From positions 124,001-188,000 of the forward strand of contig DASTOM010000044.1 in assembly GCA_035762545.1 (NCBI GenBank): DNA of 64,000 bases, read 5' to 3'. Shown in pieces: positions 15,819 to 24,341 of the stretch. The DNA comes from JANQRA01 sp035762545. Lineage in GTDB: Bacteria > Actinomycetota > Acidimicrobiia > Spongiisociales > ZC4RG35. Within the stretch, counting starts at the first letter, position 1, and each line of letters opens with the position of its first letter. The notes under the pieces were generated by a model. That model was not told the origin of the DNA. It saw only the letters and a program-made list of their open reading frames with translations, and did not search any database. The position numbers were made by a program, and so were the translations under genes.

Positions 15819-15838
15819 TCGTAACCATTCAGTTACGA
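15819..15838. promoter_or_regulatory. Putative operator of the ArsR/SRPBCC pair
   Basis: Inverted repeat TCGTAAC (15819-15825) and GTTACGA (15832-15838) with six bases between, centred between the divergent starts at 15797 (minus) and 15848 (plus). The core TAACCATTCAGTTA resembles the TAACCA...TGGTTA-type sites of SdpR-like ArsR proteins. It could control both directions. Confidence 0.6.
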
Positions 15839-15847
15839 AAGGCGACA

Positions 15848-16267
15848 ATGACGGCAGCAGAGTTCACCGGCTCGGGTACCGAGGGCGACCCGTGGATCCT
15901 CTACACCCCTTCATTGGGATCTCAGATCCAGATGCACAGGGACGAGGACCACGATCCACCGATCCTGGTCTGCACGGTCGGCAAGACCGTGCTCCACTAC
16001 GACCTGCGCATCATCGATGACCTCCACCAGATGCTCATCGAGAGGGGTGACTGGGTCGAGTTGGGGAACGCCGACGAACAGAAGCCGGCCAAGGAAGGGA
16101 CGGTCGAGGCCTGGGCCCGATCGGCGGACAACCCGATCGGTGGCTGGTACGGGTTGAAGAAGGGGCTGCGAGGCAGGGTCGGCAACTACGTCCCGCCGGT
16201 GCTCGAAGCACTCGGGCTGGCCGAAGTCGAGCACAACGCACGGGGCAACCGGATGCGAGCCATCTGA
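15848..16267 (+). CDS. Conserved actinobacterial protein of unknown function
   Basis: A soluble 139-aa protein (GSGTEGDPWILYTPSLG, LVCTVGKTVLHYDLR, GDWVELGNADEQKP, GGWYGLKKGLRGRVGNY). The pattern is familiar from a widespread uncharacterised actinobacterial family (possibly DUF6855); no catalytic residues are known. The ATG at 15848 is chosen because the family-like sequence begins there; it lies 10 bases after the operator palindrome, so it may share control with the divergent ArsR gene. Confidence 0.75.
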   Translation: MTAAEFTGSGTEGDPWILYTPSLGSQIQMHRDEDHDPPILVCTVGKTVLHYDLRIIDDLHQMLIERGDWVELGNADEQKPAKEGTVEAWARSADNPIGGWYGLKKGLRGRVGNYVPPVLEALGLAEVEHNARGNRMRAI

Positions 16268-16286
16268 ACCCACCTATCGTCGGGAC

Positions 16287-16877
16287 ATGCCCGCCGAGCT
16301 GCCCGAACTCCTGGTTCCTGACAGCGCCGCCCTTCGTGACTGGATGGTCGAGAACCATCGGACCTCTCCAGGGGTCCGTCTCGTGCTAACGAAGAAGGGA
16401 GGCACTATCACCACTCTCACCATTGACGACGCAGTCGACGAGGGCCTTTGCTTCGGTTGGATCGACAGTCAGGCGGGACGACGCGACGACGAGAGTTGGA
16501 CCGTTCGCTTCACCCCCCGTCGCAAGAAGAGCGTGTGGTCCAAGAAGAACGTCGAGCGGGTGGAACGACTCGAGGCCGAGGGCCGCATGACCGAAGCTGG
16601 GCGGGCGGAGGTCGAGGCCGCCCGGGCCGATGGGCGATGGGAGGCGGCCTATGATGGACCGGCCAACGCCACGGTCCCCGATGACCTGGCAGAGGCCATC
16701 GCCACCGATCCCGAAGCACAGGCGATGTTCGGGGTCCTCACCTCACAGAACCGTTTTGCGATGATCGGCCGACTCGCATCGATCAAGCGACAGGAGACAC
16801 GGGAGCGTGTCATCTCCGAGTACGTGGAGATGCTCGCCCGTCACGAGACTCCCTACCCGCAGAAACGAAAGCCGTAA
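16287..16877 (+). CDS. YdeI/OmpD-associated family protein
   Basis: A 196-aa protein of the YdeI/bacteriocin-protection family: an N-terminal DUF1801-like part (LRDWMVENHRTSPGVRLVLTKKG), the conserved GLCFGWIDSQAGRRDDESW and FTPRRKKSVWSKKNVERV motifs, then a C-terminal helical region ending in RHETPYPQKRKP, a typical family ending. The biochemical role is not established. It follows the preceding gene by 19 bases and likely shares its transcript. Confidence 0.85.
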   Translation: MPAELPELLVPDSAALRDWMVENHRTSPGVRLVLTKKGGTITTLTIDDAVDEGLCFGWIDSQAGRRDDESWTVRFTPRRKKSVWSKKNVERVERLEAEGRMTEAGRAEVEAARADGRWEAAYDGPANATVPDDLAEAIATDPEAQAMFGVLTSQNRFAMIGRLASIKRQETRERVISEYVEMLARHETPYPQKRKP

Positions 16878-16922
16878 CCCGGCGTGTTCAGGTGGCGGCG
16901 AGCGTCTCGAACCTAGCCCGTC

Positions 16923-16970
16923 GTAGATGAGCGGATATGTCCCATATATGGGCTGAGGTACCCCGGGTTC
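16923..16970. repeat. Intergenic repeat family 1, copy A
   Basis: Starts with TAGATGAGCGGAT, followed by the palindromic block CCCATATATGGGCTG and then ACCCCGGGTT. The same three blocks in the same order and spacing occur on the opposite strand at about 24380-24417. This copy lies between the convergent ends of the YdeI-like gene and a membrane-protein gene. The palindromes suggest a hairpin-forming REP-like unit. Confidence 0.65.
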
Positions 16971-16976
16971 GCGGTC

Positions 16977-17354
16977 TCAGGCCATCTCGGCGACCCCGAT
17001 GGCGGCGACCACCAGGACCAGGACCGCGATGAAGCCCCACCGGACTCGCTTGTTGGCCTCCACCGGGTCGAGGCGGCGAGCCATGGTCACCACGGCGTGC
17101 ACGGCGCCCACCGCGGCCAGACCGAAGATCGGATGGACCCAACCTTGCACGAACCCGAGACTCCAGCCGGAGTCGAACAGCCAGAGGACGATGCCCAAAG
17201 CCACCTGGATGTCGATGGCGACGGCGCTGATCCGATAGACCTTCTCCGAGGTCGAGGTCATCTCCTTCTGGAAGGAGAATCCGATCGAGAGGATCACGGC
17301 GGCCAGGGCCACGTACTGCCAGATCTGATGGGCGTCGAAGAAGAACTCGGTCAT
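16977..17354 (-). CDS. Small membrane protein, four helices
   Basis: A 125-aa protein with four transmembrane helices (about 12-28, 42-62, 74-93 and 104-123) and a short cytoplasmic N-terminus. The layout with WLFDSGWSLGFVQGWVHPIFGLAAVG resembles small cytochrome-like or DUF-type membrane proteins, but conserved His pairs for haem are not clear. No family is claimed. It lies alone between a convergent neighbour and the terminator of the purine permease gene. Confidence 0.7.
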   Translation of the reverse strand: MTEFFFDAHQIWQYVALAAVILSIGFSFQKEMTSTSEKVYRISAVAIDIQVALGIVLWLFDSGWSLGFVQGWVHPIFGLAAVGAVHAVVTMARRLDPVEANKRVRWGFIAVLVLVVAAIGVAEMA

Positions 17355-17419
17355 ACGGCCACGCTATCCGACACGGTGTCGGAATCCGGAATCAGCCCGG
17401 AGCGGAGCGACCTGGACGC

Positions 17420-17453
17420 GGGAGAGGGAGGGACCAGCGGCCCTCCCTCTCCC
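17420..17453 (-). terminator. Terminator hairpin of the purine permease gene
   Basis: Perfect 13-bp stem GGGAGAGGGAGGG (17420-17432) and CCCTCCCTCTCCC (17441-17453) with an eight-base loop, lying 17 bases beyond the permease stop. Very stable; it would end transcripts from the right or insulate the small membrane gene on the left. Confidence 0.75.
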
Positions 17454-17469
17454 TCTCCTCCGCCTGCCT

Positions 17470-18846
17470 CTAAGCGATAACGCCGCGCAGGACCGCCTGT
17501 CCGAAGTAGACGAGGAAGGCGATCGCCACCACCCACATCAGGGGATGCAGATCGCCCGCTTTGCCCTTGACCACCTTGATGAACGCATACATCACGAACC
17601 CGGCACCGATGCCGACGGTGATGCTGAATGTCAGGGGCATCAGGACTATGGCGAGAAGGGCCGGGAAGCCCTCCTCGAGGTCATCGAAGTCGATGCCCTT
17701 GATCAGACCTGCCATGAGAAAGCCGACCAGGATCAGCGTCGGGGCCGTTGCCTGTCCTGGGATGATCAGCGCCAGCGGTGACAAGAAGATCGCGATCAGG
17801 AACAGGATCCCGACCACCACCGCGGTCAGCCCCGTCCTTCCACCTTCAGCCACGCCGGCTGAGCTCTCGATGTAGCTGGTGTTGGAGCTGACCCCGGCTG
17901 CGCCACCGGCGGCAGCGCCGATCGAGTCGACGAACAGCAGCTTGCCGATGTCCTCGATCTTGCCGTCCTCGTCGGTCAACCCGGCCTGTTCGGTGATCGC
18001 GGTCGCGGTGCCCATGGTGTCGAAGAAGTCGGTGAGCATGAAGCTGAAGATCGTCAGGAGGGCCGCCACGACCCCGAGTTGATCGAAGACGTTCCCGAGG
18101 TCGAATGCGCCGAGCGTGTCGAAACTCGGTGTCACCGAGAAGTCCTCCGGCACAACGGCAACCTCCCAGAGCAACGCGACGACCGTGGTCGCCAGGATGC
18201 TGATGATCAGGGCGCCGGGGACCTTCCGGGCGTACAAGATCACAGTGATCGCCAGACCTATGAGTGTGACCCAGGCCCCAGCCGTGTTCGGGAAGATGAA
18301 CTCGACCGGAACTGCACCGCCTTCGGGGATGCCGATGAGACCGCCGTTCACGAACCCGATGAAGAGGATGAACAGCCCGATCCCGACACCGATAGCCCGT
18401 TTCAGAGCCAAGGGGACCGCGTGCATGATCGCCTCACGCAGGCCCACCAGCACCAGGGCGGCGACGATAAGACCCTCGAGCACGATGACACCCATCGCGC
18501 CCTCGGGAGTCAGACCATCGGCAAAGACCAGGCCGAACGCGACGGCGGCATTGATGCCCAAACCGGCGGCCATGGCCAGCGGGACGTTGGCCACCACCCC
18601 CATGAGGATGGTGAGCAACCCGGCGACGAGGGCCGTGCCCGCGGCGACGGCGCCACGGTCGAACCCGATCTCACCAATGATGTTGGGGTTGACGAAGATG
18701 ATGTAGGCCATCACCAGGAAGGTGGTGAAGCCAGCCCGTATCTCGGTGCCGACGGAAGTGCCACGCTCGGTCAGCTTGAAGTATCGGTCGAGACCTGAGC
18801 CGCCTCCTGTCGGGGGTGCCGGGGCCCGTTCCTGCGTGTCTGTCAT
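17470..18846 (-). CDS. NCS2-family purine permease (AzgA-like)
   Basis: A 458-aa transporter of the AzgA branch of the nucleobase-cation symporter-2 family, importing adenine, guanine or hypoxanthine with protons. It has about 12-14 membrane segments, an N-terminal FKLTERGTSVGTEIRAGFTTFLVMAY that is diagnostic of AzgA, the pore motifs AAGLGINAAVAFGLV and SFMLTDFFDTMGTATAI, and SNTSYIESSAGVAEGGRTGL. A purine nucleoside phosphorylase gene (deoD) lies about 1.1 kb upstream on the same strand, fitting purine salvage. AGGAG sits before the ATG at 18846. Confidence 0.93.
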   Translation of the reverse strand: MTDTQERAPAPPTGGGSGLDRYFKLTERGTSVGTEIRAGFTTFLVMAYIIFVNPNIIGEIGFDRGAVAAGTALVAGLLTILMGVVANVPLAMAAGLGINAAVAFGLVFADGLTPEGAMGVIVLEGLIVAALVLVGLREAIMHAVPLALKRAIGVGIGLFILFIGFVNGGLIGIPEGGAVPVEFIFPNTAGAWVTLIGLAITVILYARKVPGALIISILATTVVALLWEVAVVPEDFSVTPSFDTLGAFDLGNVFDQLGVVAALLTIFSFMLTDFFDTMGTATAITEQAGLTDEDGKIEDIGKLLFVDSIGAAAGGAAGVSSNTSYIESSAGVAEGGRTGLTAVVVGILFLIAIFLSPLALIIPGQATAPTLILVGFLMAGLIKGIDFDDLEEGFPALLAIVLMPLTFSITVGIGAGFVMYAFIKVVKGKAGDLHPLMWVVAIAFLVYFGQAVLRGVIA

Positions 18847-18924
18847 TCGCTCCTCCCAGGATGCTCGGGGACTCTCGGAAATTAGACCTGATACGACCTG
18901 GCGCGTCGGCCGGATCGGGGGTTT

Positions 18925-19233
18925 TCAGAGCAAGGCGCGTAGACCCCAATAGACGGCCATGCCAACGACGAGAGTGAGGATGTGATTGCGCGTCTTGTAG
19001 GTGACGAATGCGCCGACGGCCAGGGCCGAGACCTCCGGGATTCCCACGCCAACCGATCCGTCGCTGTCGATGAGGAGTGCGATCACCAGAGCTCCCAGCA
19101 CCGCGGGTGCGACGAACTGCAGCATCACCAGGACGGTGTCCGGGATCTTGCGTTTGGCCAGGGCGAGGATGAACACGGCTCGGCTCACATAGGTCCCGAT
19201 TCCGACGATCACAGTGGCGATGAAAGCGGTCAC
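18925..19233 (-). CDS. azlD: AzlD-family branched-chain amino acid export subunit
   Basis: A 102-aa protein with three to four hydrophobic helices matching AzlD (IGTYVSRAVFILALAKRKIP, VAPAVLGALVIALLI). With AzlC it forms an exporter of branched-chain or related amino acids. The GTG start at 19233 overlaps the azlC stop in a GTGA. The open frame extends far upstream, but only the part after the GTG has the family sequence. Confidence 0.88.
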   Translation of the reverse strand: MTAFIATVIVGIGTYVSRAVFILALAKRKIPDTVLVMLQFVAPAVLGALVIALLIDSDGSVGVGIPEVSALAVGAFVTYKTRNHILTLVVGMAVYWGLRALL

Positions 19234-19919
19234 CTTCGGACCCTCTCGATCACGGTGCCCGCGATCACACCGGCAAGGGCACCGACGAGGAGCCCGCTCC
19301 TGTTGGGAAGTCCGGCGAACAGAAAGGTCACCCCGGCTCCAACTGCTGCTGCCACGACCTTCGAGGACTTGTCGATACCGAGGACGATCAATCCGACGAA
19401 GAGGAGGGGCACGGCGAACTCGAGGTTCCACTCCTCGGGGACGATGGGGCCGATTGCAATGCCGAGGGCGGTCGTTATCTGCCACAGAGTCCAGAATGTG
19501 AAGCCGGCGCCCAGGTAGTAGTTGCGAAAGGTCTCCGGATCGGACCCGTCTGACTCGATCGTTGCCAGGGCGAACATCTGGTCGATCAACGTGTACGGGC
19601 CCAGCCAGCGAAACCACGTCGGCTGGTGCTGAAAAGCCGGAGCCATCGCCGCCGAGTACATGAGATGGCGGGCATTGACCACGAGGGCGGCGACGATGGC
19701 TGCAACGACACCCGCCCCGGTGCCGAGCAACGAGATGAGCGTGAGTTGGGCGGCGCCGCCAAAGATCAGCCAAGACCCCGACCACCCGGCAAAGACGTTG
19801 ATGCCCGACTCCGAGATCGCCAGACCGATGACCAGGGCGAATGGCACCGCTGGCACATAGAGCGGAAGGGCGTCTGTTATCCCTCGACGTACGGCGACAC
19901 GGTCCACCGACATGGACAT
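19230..19919 (-). CDS. azlC: AzlC-family branched-chain amino acid exporter
   Basis: A 229-aa membrane protein, the large subunit of the AzlCD exporter. It has the family start RRGITDALPLYVPAVPFALVIG, the FGGAAQLTLISLLG segment, the conserved NARHLMYSAAMAPAF and YTLIDQMFALA, and about five to six helices. It is translationally coupled to azlD. An ATG two codons further in (19913) is an alternative start. Confidence 0.92.
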   Translation of the reverse strand: MSMSVDRVAVRRGITDALPLYVPAVPFALVIGLAISESGINVFAGWSGSWLIFGGAAQLTLISLLGTGAGVVAAIVAALVVNARHLMYSAAMAPAFQHQPTWFRWLGPYTLIDQMFALATIESDGSDPETFRNYYLGAGFTFWTLWQITTALGIAIGPIVPEEWNLEFAVPLLFVGLIVLGIDKSSKVVAAAVGAGVTFLFAGLPNRSGLLVGALAGVIAGTVIERVRR

Positions 19920-19974
19920 GCCACATTAGCGTAATGAGCGTCAGGGTGAACACCCATTACGAGTTCGCGGGGAG

Positions 19975-20697
19975 TCAGCCGATATCCAGCTTGATCGCCT
20001 CCAGGGCGATCTCGACCATCTCGTCGAAGGTGGTCTGCCGCTCCTCGGACGTTGTCCACTCTCCGGTCTTGATGTGGTCGGAGACGGTGCAGATGGTCAG
20101 CGCCCGACCTCCATGCTCGGCGGCAACGCCGTAGAGACCGGCCGCCTCCATCTCCACCGCGAGGACACCCATCGCCTCCATTCGGGTGAAGGCGTCGGGG
20201 TCCGGGTTGTAGAAGAGATCCGCCGAATGGACGTTGCCGACCTTGACGGCGATTCCCTTGGCCGCCGCCGCCTGCTCGGCGGCCTTGAGCAGCCAGTAAT
20301 CGGCGACGGCAGCGAAGTCGAGTCCCCCATACCTCACCCTGTTGACGCCTGAGTCTGTGCACGCCCCGATGGCGAGGATCACGTCCCGGATGTCGACCTT
20401 GTCGGTCACGCCACCGCAGGAGCCCACCCGAATCAGGCGCTCCACGCCGTACTCGTTGATCAACTCGGTGGTGTAGATCGAGGCTGACGGGATCCCCATC
20501 CCGGTACCCATCACCGAGACCGGGATTCCGTCGTACGAGCCGGTATAACCGAGCATGTTGCGGACCTCATTCACCTGCACCACATCGTCGAGGAAGTTGT
20601 CAGCGATGTGCTTGGCGCGGAGTGGATCGCCCGGGAGGAGGATGGATTGAGCGAAGCCGTCTGCAGCAGCGGAGATGTGTGGAGTTGGGGTGGGCAT
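19975..20697 (-). CDS. deoD: Purine nucleoside phosphorylase, DeoD type
   Basis: Splits purine (deoxy)nucleosides with phosphate to free base and sugar 1-phosphate. The 240-aa length fits hexameric DeoD. Motifs: LLPGDPLRAKHIADNF with the phosphate-binding Gly-Asp and Arg, MGTGMGIPSASIY, LIRVGSCGG, VEMEAAGLYGVA for ribose/base binding and the catalytic-Asp region CTVSDHI. It lies divergent from a thioesterase gene with 36 bases between starts, and upstream of AzlCD and the purine permease, forming a salvage neighbourhood. Confidence 0.95.
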   Translation of the reverse strand: MPTPTPHISAAADGFAQSILLPGDPLRAKHIADNFLDDVVQVNEVRNMLGYTGSYDGIPVSVMGTGMGIPSASIYTTELINEYGVERLIRVGSCGGVTDKVDIRDVILAIGACTDSGVNRVRYGGLDFAAVADYWLLKAAEQAAAAKGIAVKVGNVHSADLFYNPDPDAFTRMEAMGVLAVEMEAAGLYGVAAEHGGRALTICTVSDHIKTGEWTTSEERQTTFDEMVEIALEAIKLDIG

Positions 20698-20733
20698 CGG
20701 CCTATCTAATCACACGGGTAGCGTGACACGCCC

Positions 20734-21162
20734 ATGTCGAGGCCCTTCGAAGACATCGCTTCGGCCCTCCGTCAGGCCAGCGAGCACACCTTTCCCGGAT
20801 TCGTCGGTCTCGAGCTGATCAGTCTCGGCGAAGGGTCAGCCGTGATGAAGTGTGAGATCCAGCCGCACCACATGGCGCCCAACGGATTCCTCCATGCTGG
20901 AACGGTCATCACGCTGGCTGACACGGCCGCCGGGTACGGGTGCGTGGCCAACTGGCCGGAGGGCGCCACAGGGTTCACCACCATCGAGCTCAAGTCGAAC
21001 TTCACCGGGACGCTACGGGAGGGGACGATGCTGGCCGAAGCGGTGCTGATCCACGGTGGGCGAACCACCCAAGTCTGGGACGTGGAAGTCAGCGACGAGT
21101 CGACGGCGAGGAAACTGGCCTACTTCCGGGCCACCCAAATGATCCTCTACCCACGCAGCTGA
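20734..21162 (+). CDS. PaaI-type hotdog thioesterase
   Basis: A 142-aa hotdog-fold protein that probably hydrolyses an acyl-CoA. The signature APNGFLHAGTVITLADTAAGYG includes the HAGT segment and the Asp/Thr pair on the central helix, and ELKSNFTGTLREGTMLAEAVLIHGGRTTQVWDVEV is the typical second half. The substrate is unknown. It is divergent from deoD and followed by a strong hairpin at 21169-21209. Confidence 0.88.
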   Translation: MSRPFEDIASALRQASEHTFPGFVGLELISLGEGSAVMKCEIQPHHMAPNGFLHAGTVITLADTAAGYGCVANWPEGATGFTTIELKSNFTGTLREGTMLAEAVLIHGGRTTQVWDVEVSDESTARKLAYFRATQMILYPRS

Positions 21163-21168
21163 TCGAAC

Positions 21169-21209
21169 CCTGGGTTCCGGGCGTCGATAGGCGACGCTGG
21201 GAACCCGGG
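21169..21209 (+). terminator. Two-level hairpin after thioesterase gene
   Basis: Outer stem GGGTTCC (21172-21178) and GGAACCC (21200-21206), extendable with CC/GG, encloses a second stem GCGTCG (21181-21186) and CGACGC (21192-21197). No T-run follows. It begins seven bases beyond the stop, so it may terminate or stabilise the thioesterase mRNA before the nitroreductase gene. Confidence 0.6.
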
Positions 21210-21237
21210 CTGGATTCGCGGCCGTAGGCTCGGAGGT

Positions 21238-21732
21238 ATGAACGACACGTACGACTTCATCATCGGGCTACGGGCCATCCGTGAGTACCTCGACGAGCCA
21301 CTCAGCAACGAGGACCTGGGAGCGATCCTGGAGGCGGGAAGGTGGACCGGCAGCTCCAAGAACCGCCAGAACTGGTCGTTCATCGCGGTCACGGACAGAG
21401 ATCGACTCCAGGGACTCGCCGAGCACGGCGACTTCACCCAGCCGATCCGGGACTCCGCAGCGACCATCGTCCTGGTCCAGGAGCCGGAGGGCTACGAGTT
21501 CGACATCGGCCGGGCTGCGCACAACATGATGCTCGCCGCCAAGGCGATCGGGGTCGCCTCGTGCCCGATCACGCTCCACCGGGATCGCGACGCCGCCGCC
21601 TACCTCGGCGTGCCGGACGACTCGGTCTCGCGGTACGCCATAGCCCTTGGCTACCCCGCCCCTGACGCCCAGCCTCGCAACTTCGGCGGCCGCAAGAAGG
21701 CGTCGGAGGTGGTCAAGGTAGATCTGGCCTGA
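21238..21732 (+). CDS. Nitroreductase-family protein
   Basis: A 164-aa FMN-dependent nitroreductase-fold protein, short for the family (usually 180-220). It has the N-terminal LRAIREYLDEPLSNEDLGAILEAGRW, FMN-contact SSKNRQNWSFIAVTD, the dimer-helix DIGRAAHNMMLAAKAIGV and the end YAIALGYPAPDAQPRNFGGRKKASEVV. It probably reduces a nitro or enone compound with NAD(P)H. GGAGGT precedes the ATG directly (four bases). It is a single gene. Confidence 0.9.
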   Translation: MNDTYDFIIGLRAIREYLDEPLSNEDLGAILEAGRWTGSSKNRQNWSFIAVTDRDRLQGLAEHGDFTQPIRDSAATIVLVQEPEGYEFDIGRAAHNMMLAAKAIGVASCPITLHRDRDAAAYLGVPDDSVSRYAIALGYPAPDAQPRNFGGRKKASEVVKVDLA

Positions 21733-21811
21733 TCACTGGCCCGTTCGAGCCGATCCATCCGATCGGGTCGATGCGGAACTGTCACGGTGAACCGTTACCG
21801 TCAAGCGACTG

Positions 21812-22738
21812 ATGACTGAGTCCCTCGTCACCGCCCGTGGTCTCACCAAGAGGTTCGGTGACTTCACCGCAGTAGACGCAATCGACTTCGACATACCCAA
21901 GGGAAAAGCGTTCGGATTCCTCGGACCGAACGGTGCCGGGAAGACCTCGACCATGAAGATGATCACCACCGTGTCACCGATCACCGAGGGGAAGATGACC
22001 GTCTTCGGGATCGATCCGATGGTGGACGGTCGTTCGATCCGGAAGCGGCTCGGGGTCGTTCCCCAGGAGGACAACCTCGACCTCGAGCTGACCGTCGCGG
22101 AGAACCTGTACATCTACGGGCGCTACCACGACATGAAGAAGTCGGAGATCAACCCCCGGATCGACGATCTCCTGGAGTTCGCTCAGCTGTCCGATCGTCG
22201 CAACTCTCAGGTGGAACCGCTCTCCGGTGGGATGAAACGACGTCTCACCATCGCCAGGGCTCTGATAAACGATCCCGACCTGATCATCCTCGACGAGCCG
22301 ACCACAGGACTCGATCCCCAGGCCCGTCACCTGCTGTGGGATCGTCTATACCGGCTGAAACAGGGCGGCGCCACCCTCATCATCACCACCCATTACATGG
22401 ACGAGGCCGAGCAGCTCTGCGACCGCCTGGTGGTGATGGACCAGGGCAAGATCGTGGCCGAAGGCTCTCCACGTGATCTGATACAGCAGTACGCCCCGCG
22501 CGAGGTGGTCGAGCTCAGGTTCCACGACGGCCAGAAGGACGACGCCGTCCTCAAGTTGGACGGTCTCTCACATCGCTCCGAGATCCTCGCCGACCGCGTC
22601 CTGCTCTATACCGACGACGCCGACGCCACCCAGGACGGGCTGCACCAGCGTGGGATCAACCCCGAGCAAGTCCTGGTCCGCCGATCCACTCTCGAAGATG
22701 TCTTCCTCCGGCTGACCGGTCGGGGTCTGGTCGACTGA
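21812..22738 (+). CDS. ABC exporter ATPase (DrrA/NodI-like)
   Basis: A 308-aa ATP-binding subunit. Walker A GPNGAGKTS (about 48-56), Q-loop VPQEDNLD, signature LSGGMKRRL, Walker B LIILDEPTTGLD and the His switch TTHYMDEAEQL are all present, so it should be active. The C-terminal ~85 residues are the DrrA-type extra domain. The stop TGA shares its last base with the ATG of the first permease. The three-gene arrangement and the DrrA-like end suggest export of a drug, lipid or polysaccharide. Confidence 0.94.
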   Translation: MTESLVTARGLTKRFGDFTAVDAIDFDIPKGKAFGFLGPNGAGKTSTMKMITTVSPITEGKMTVFGIDPMVDGRSIRKRLGVVPQEDNLDLELTVAENLYIYGRYHDMKKSEINPRIDDLLEFAQLSDRRNSQVEPLSGGMKRRLTIARALINDPDLIILDEPTTGLDPQARHLLWDRLYRLKQGGATLIITTHYMDEAEQLCDRLVVMDQGKIVAEGSPRDLIQQYAPREVVELRFHDGQKDDAVLKLDGLSHRSEILADRVLLYTDDADATQDGLHQRGINPEQVLVRRSTLEDVFLRLTGRGLVD

Positions 22739-23526
22739 TGACCACCCTCTCGAGGTCGCTCCGGTACGCCGAGTCGGAGGTCATCGCCTATCGACGCACG
22801 TGGCGGGGAACGGTGATCACCTCATTCGTCAACCCGGTGTTCTTCCTCGCCGCGATGGGTGCCGGACTTGGAACCATGGTCGATGGAGGCACCGGTTGGA
22901 ACTTCAGCGTCCCCTTCATCACCTTCGTCGCCAGTGGACTGATTGCGGCCAACGGGATGCAGAACGGAGCCGGCGACGGGTCATTTCCGGTGATGGCCGG
23001 GGTCATCTGGCGGAAGAACTTCTTCGGGACGATCACGACTCCACTGGGACCGACCGACATCATCTGGGGACGTCTGATCTGGGGTATCGGGCGTCTCTTC
23101 TTCACACTTCTCGTCTTCGCCGTCATCTCCTACTTCTTCGGAGCCCTGGAATTGGGCCCCGCCACCCTCGCCGTCTTCCCCGGGGTCCTCACCGGAGTCG
23201 CCTTCACCGCTGTGATCACTGCCTGGACCCTCACCCAGACAGACGGAAGGAGCCTATCCACTCTGTTCCGCTTCGCCATCGTCCCCCTGTTCCTCTTCTC
23301 AGGAACCTTCTTCCCTATCAGCGGCCTCCCCGATTGGCTCCAGCCTGTTGCGTACGTCACTCCGCTCTTTCACGGCGTCGAGCTGACCCGGAAGGTGGCG
23401 TTGCCTGGAGCGACTGACGTCGTCACCTCGATACCCGTATGGATCCACATCGTCTATCTGGGGGCGATGACAGCGATCGGGATCTATCTATCGATCCGGT
23501 TGCTCGACAAGAGGATCCGGCCATGA
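22738..23526 (+). CDS. ABC-2 type permease (NodJ/DrrB-like), first
   Basis: A 262-aa ABC-2 permease with about six transmembrane segments. The N-terminal cytoplasmic part (YRRTWRGTVITSFVNPVFFLAAMGAGLG) and the middle FFGTITTPLGPTDIIWG, IVPLFLFSGTFFPISGLP are typical of NodJ/DrrB permeases. It is one of two related permeases in the operon, suggesting a heterodimeric channel with the ATPase. Its start codon overlaps the ATPase stop by one base. Confidence 0.92.
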   Translation: MTTLSRSLRYAESEVIAYRRTWRGTVITSFVNPVFFLAAMGAGLGTMVDGGTGWNFSVPFITFVASGLIAANGMQNGAGDGSFPVMAGVIWRKNFFGTITTPLGPTDIIWGRLIWGIGRLFFTLLVFAVISYFFGALELGPATLAVFPGVLTGVAFTAVITAWTLTQTDGRSLSTLFRFAIVPLFLFSGTFFPISGLPDWLQPVAYVTPLFHGVELTRKVALPGATDVVTSIPVWIHIVYLGAMTAIGIYLSIRLLDKRIRP

Positions 23527-24332
23527 GCGCGCAGGCACCCAGTCGGATCACGCCGATCGGGAAGGTCACCCCCTTCCGGGCCCAGCGAATCTGGGAGAAG
23601 AACTTCATCGCCTACCGCCGCCTGTGGAAGGTGGTGTTCAGCGGGTTCTTCGAACCGGTCTTCTATCTGTTCGCCATCGGCATCGGGGTGGGCGCTCTGG
23701 TCGGAGATGTGGCCTTGCCCGACGGCACCGCCGTACCCTACGCCGCTTTCGTGGCCCCGGCGATGATGGCGGCATCGGCCATGAACGGCGCAGTGATCGA
23801 GACCACCTTCAACATCTTCTTCAAGCTGCAGTTCGACAAGGTCTACGAAGGGGTTCTGACCACCCCCATGCAACCGATGGACATCGCCATCGGCGAGATC
23901 GGATGGGCACTGCTGCGAGGTCTTCTCTATTCGACGGTGTTCATCGTCGTCATGTTCTTCATGGGGATGACCGAATCGTGGATGGCGATATTCGCCATTC
24001 CCGCCGCGACCCTCGTCGGGTTTGCCTTCGGGGCGGCCGGGCTGGCGGCGAGCACCTGGATGAAGTCGTGGCAGGACTTCGACCTGGTCACGCTGGTGAC
24101 GATGCCTCTGTTCCTGTTCTCGGGGACCTTCTTCCCCATCGACGTCTACCCACCGGTCCTCCAGTGGGTGGTCAAGCTGTCACCGCTCTATCACGGCAAC
24201 GAGCTCCTCAGGGGGTTCACCCTCGGCATCGTCGACTGGTCCATGCTCGGCCACGCCGCCTTCCTCCTGGGGATGGGTCTCGTCGGCGCCGCCATCGCCG
24301 CCCGCCGTCTCGACGGCATGCTCCGCAAGTAG
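23523..24332 (+). CDS. ABC-2 type permease (NodJ/DrrB-like), second
   Basis: A 269-aa permease related to the previous one (WEKNFIAYRRLWKVVFSGFFEPVFYL, KVYEGVLTTPMQPMDIAIGE, MPLFLFSGTFFPIDVYP, LSPLYHGNELLRG). About six helices. The ATG at 23523 overlaps the stop of the first permease by four bases; a longer reading from 23439 is not needed. The pair probably arose by duplication and forms the membrane part of one exporter. Confidence 0.92.
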   Translation: MSAQAPSRITPIGKVTPFRAQRIWEKNFIAYRRLWKVVFSGFFEPVFYLFAIGIGVGALVGDVALPDGTAVPYAAFVAPAMMAASAMNGAVIETTFNIFFKLQFDKVYEGVLTTPMQPMDIAIGEIGWALLRGLLYSTVFIVVMFFMGMTESWMAIFAIPAATLVGFAFGAAGLAASTWMKSWQDFDLVTLVTMPLFLFSGTFFPIDVYPPVLQWVVKLSPLYHGNELLRGFTLGIVDWSMLGHAAFLLGMGLVGAAIAARRLDGMLRK

Positions 24333-24341
24333 CTTGACCCG

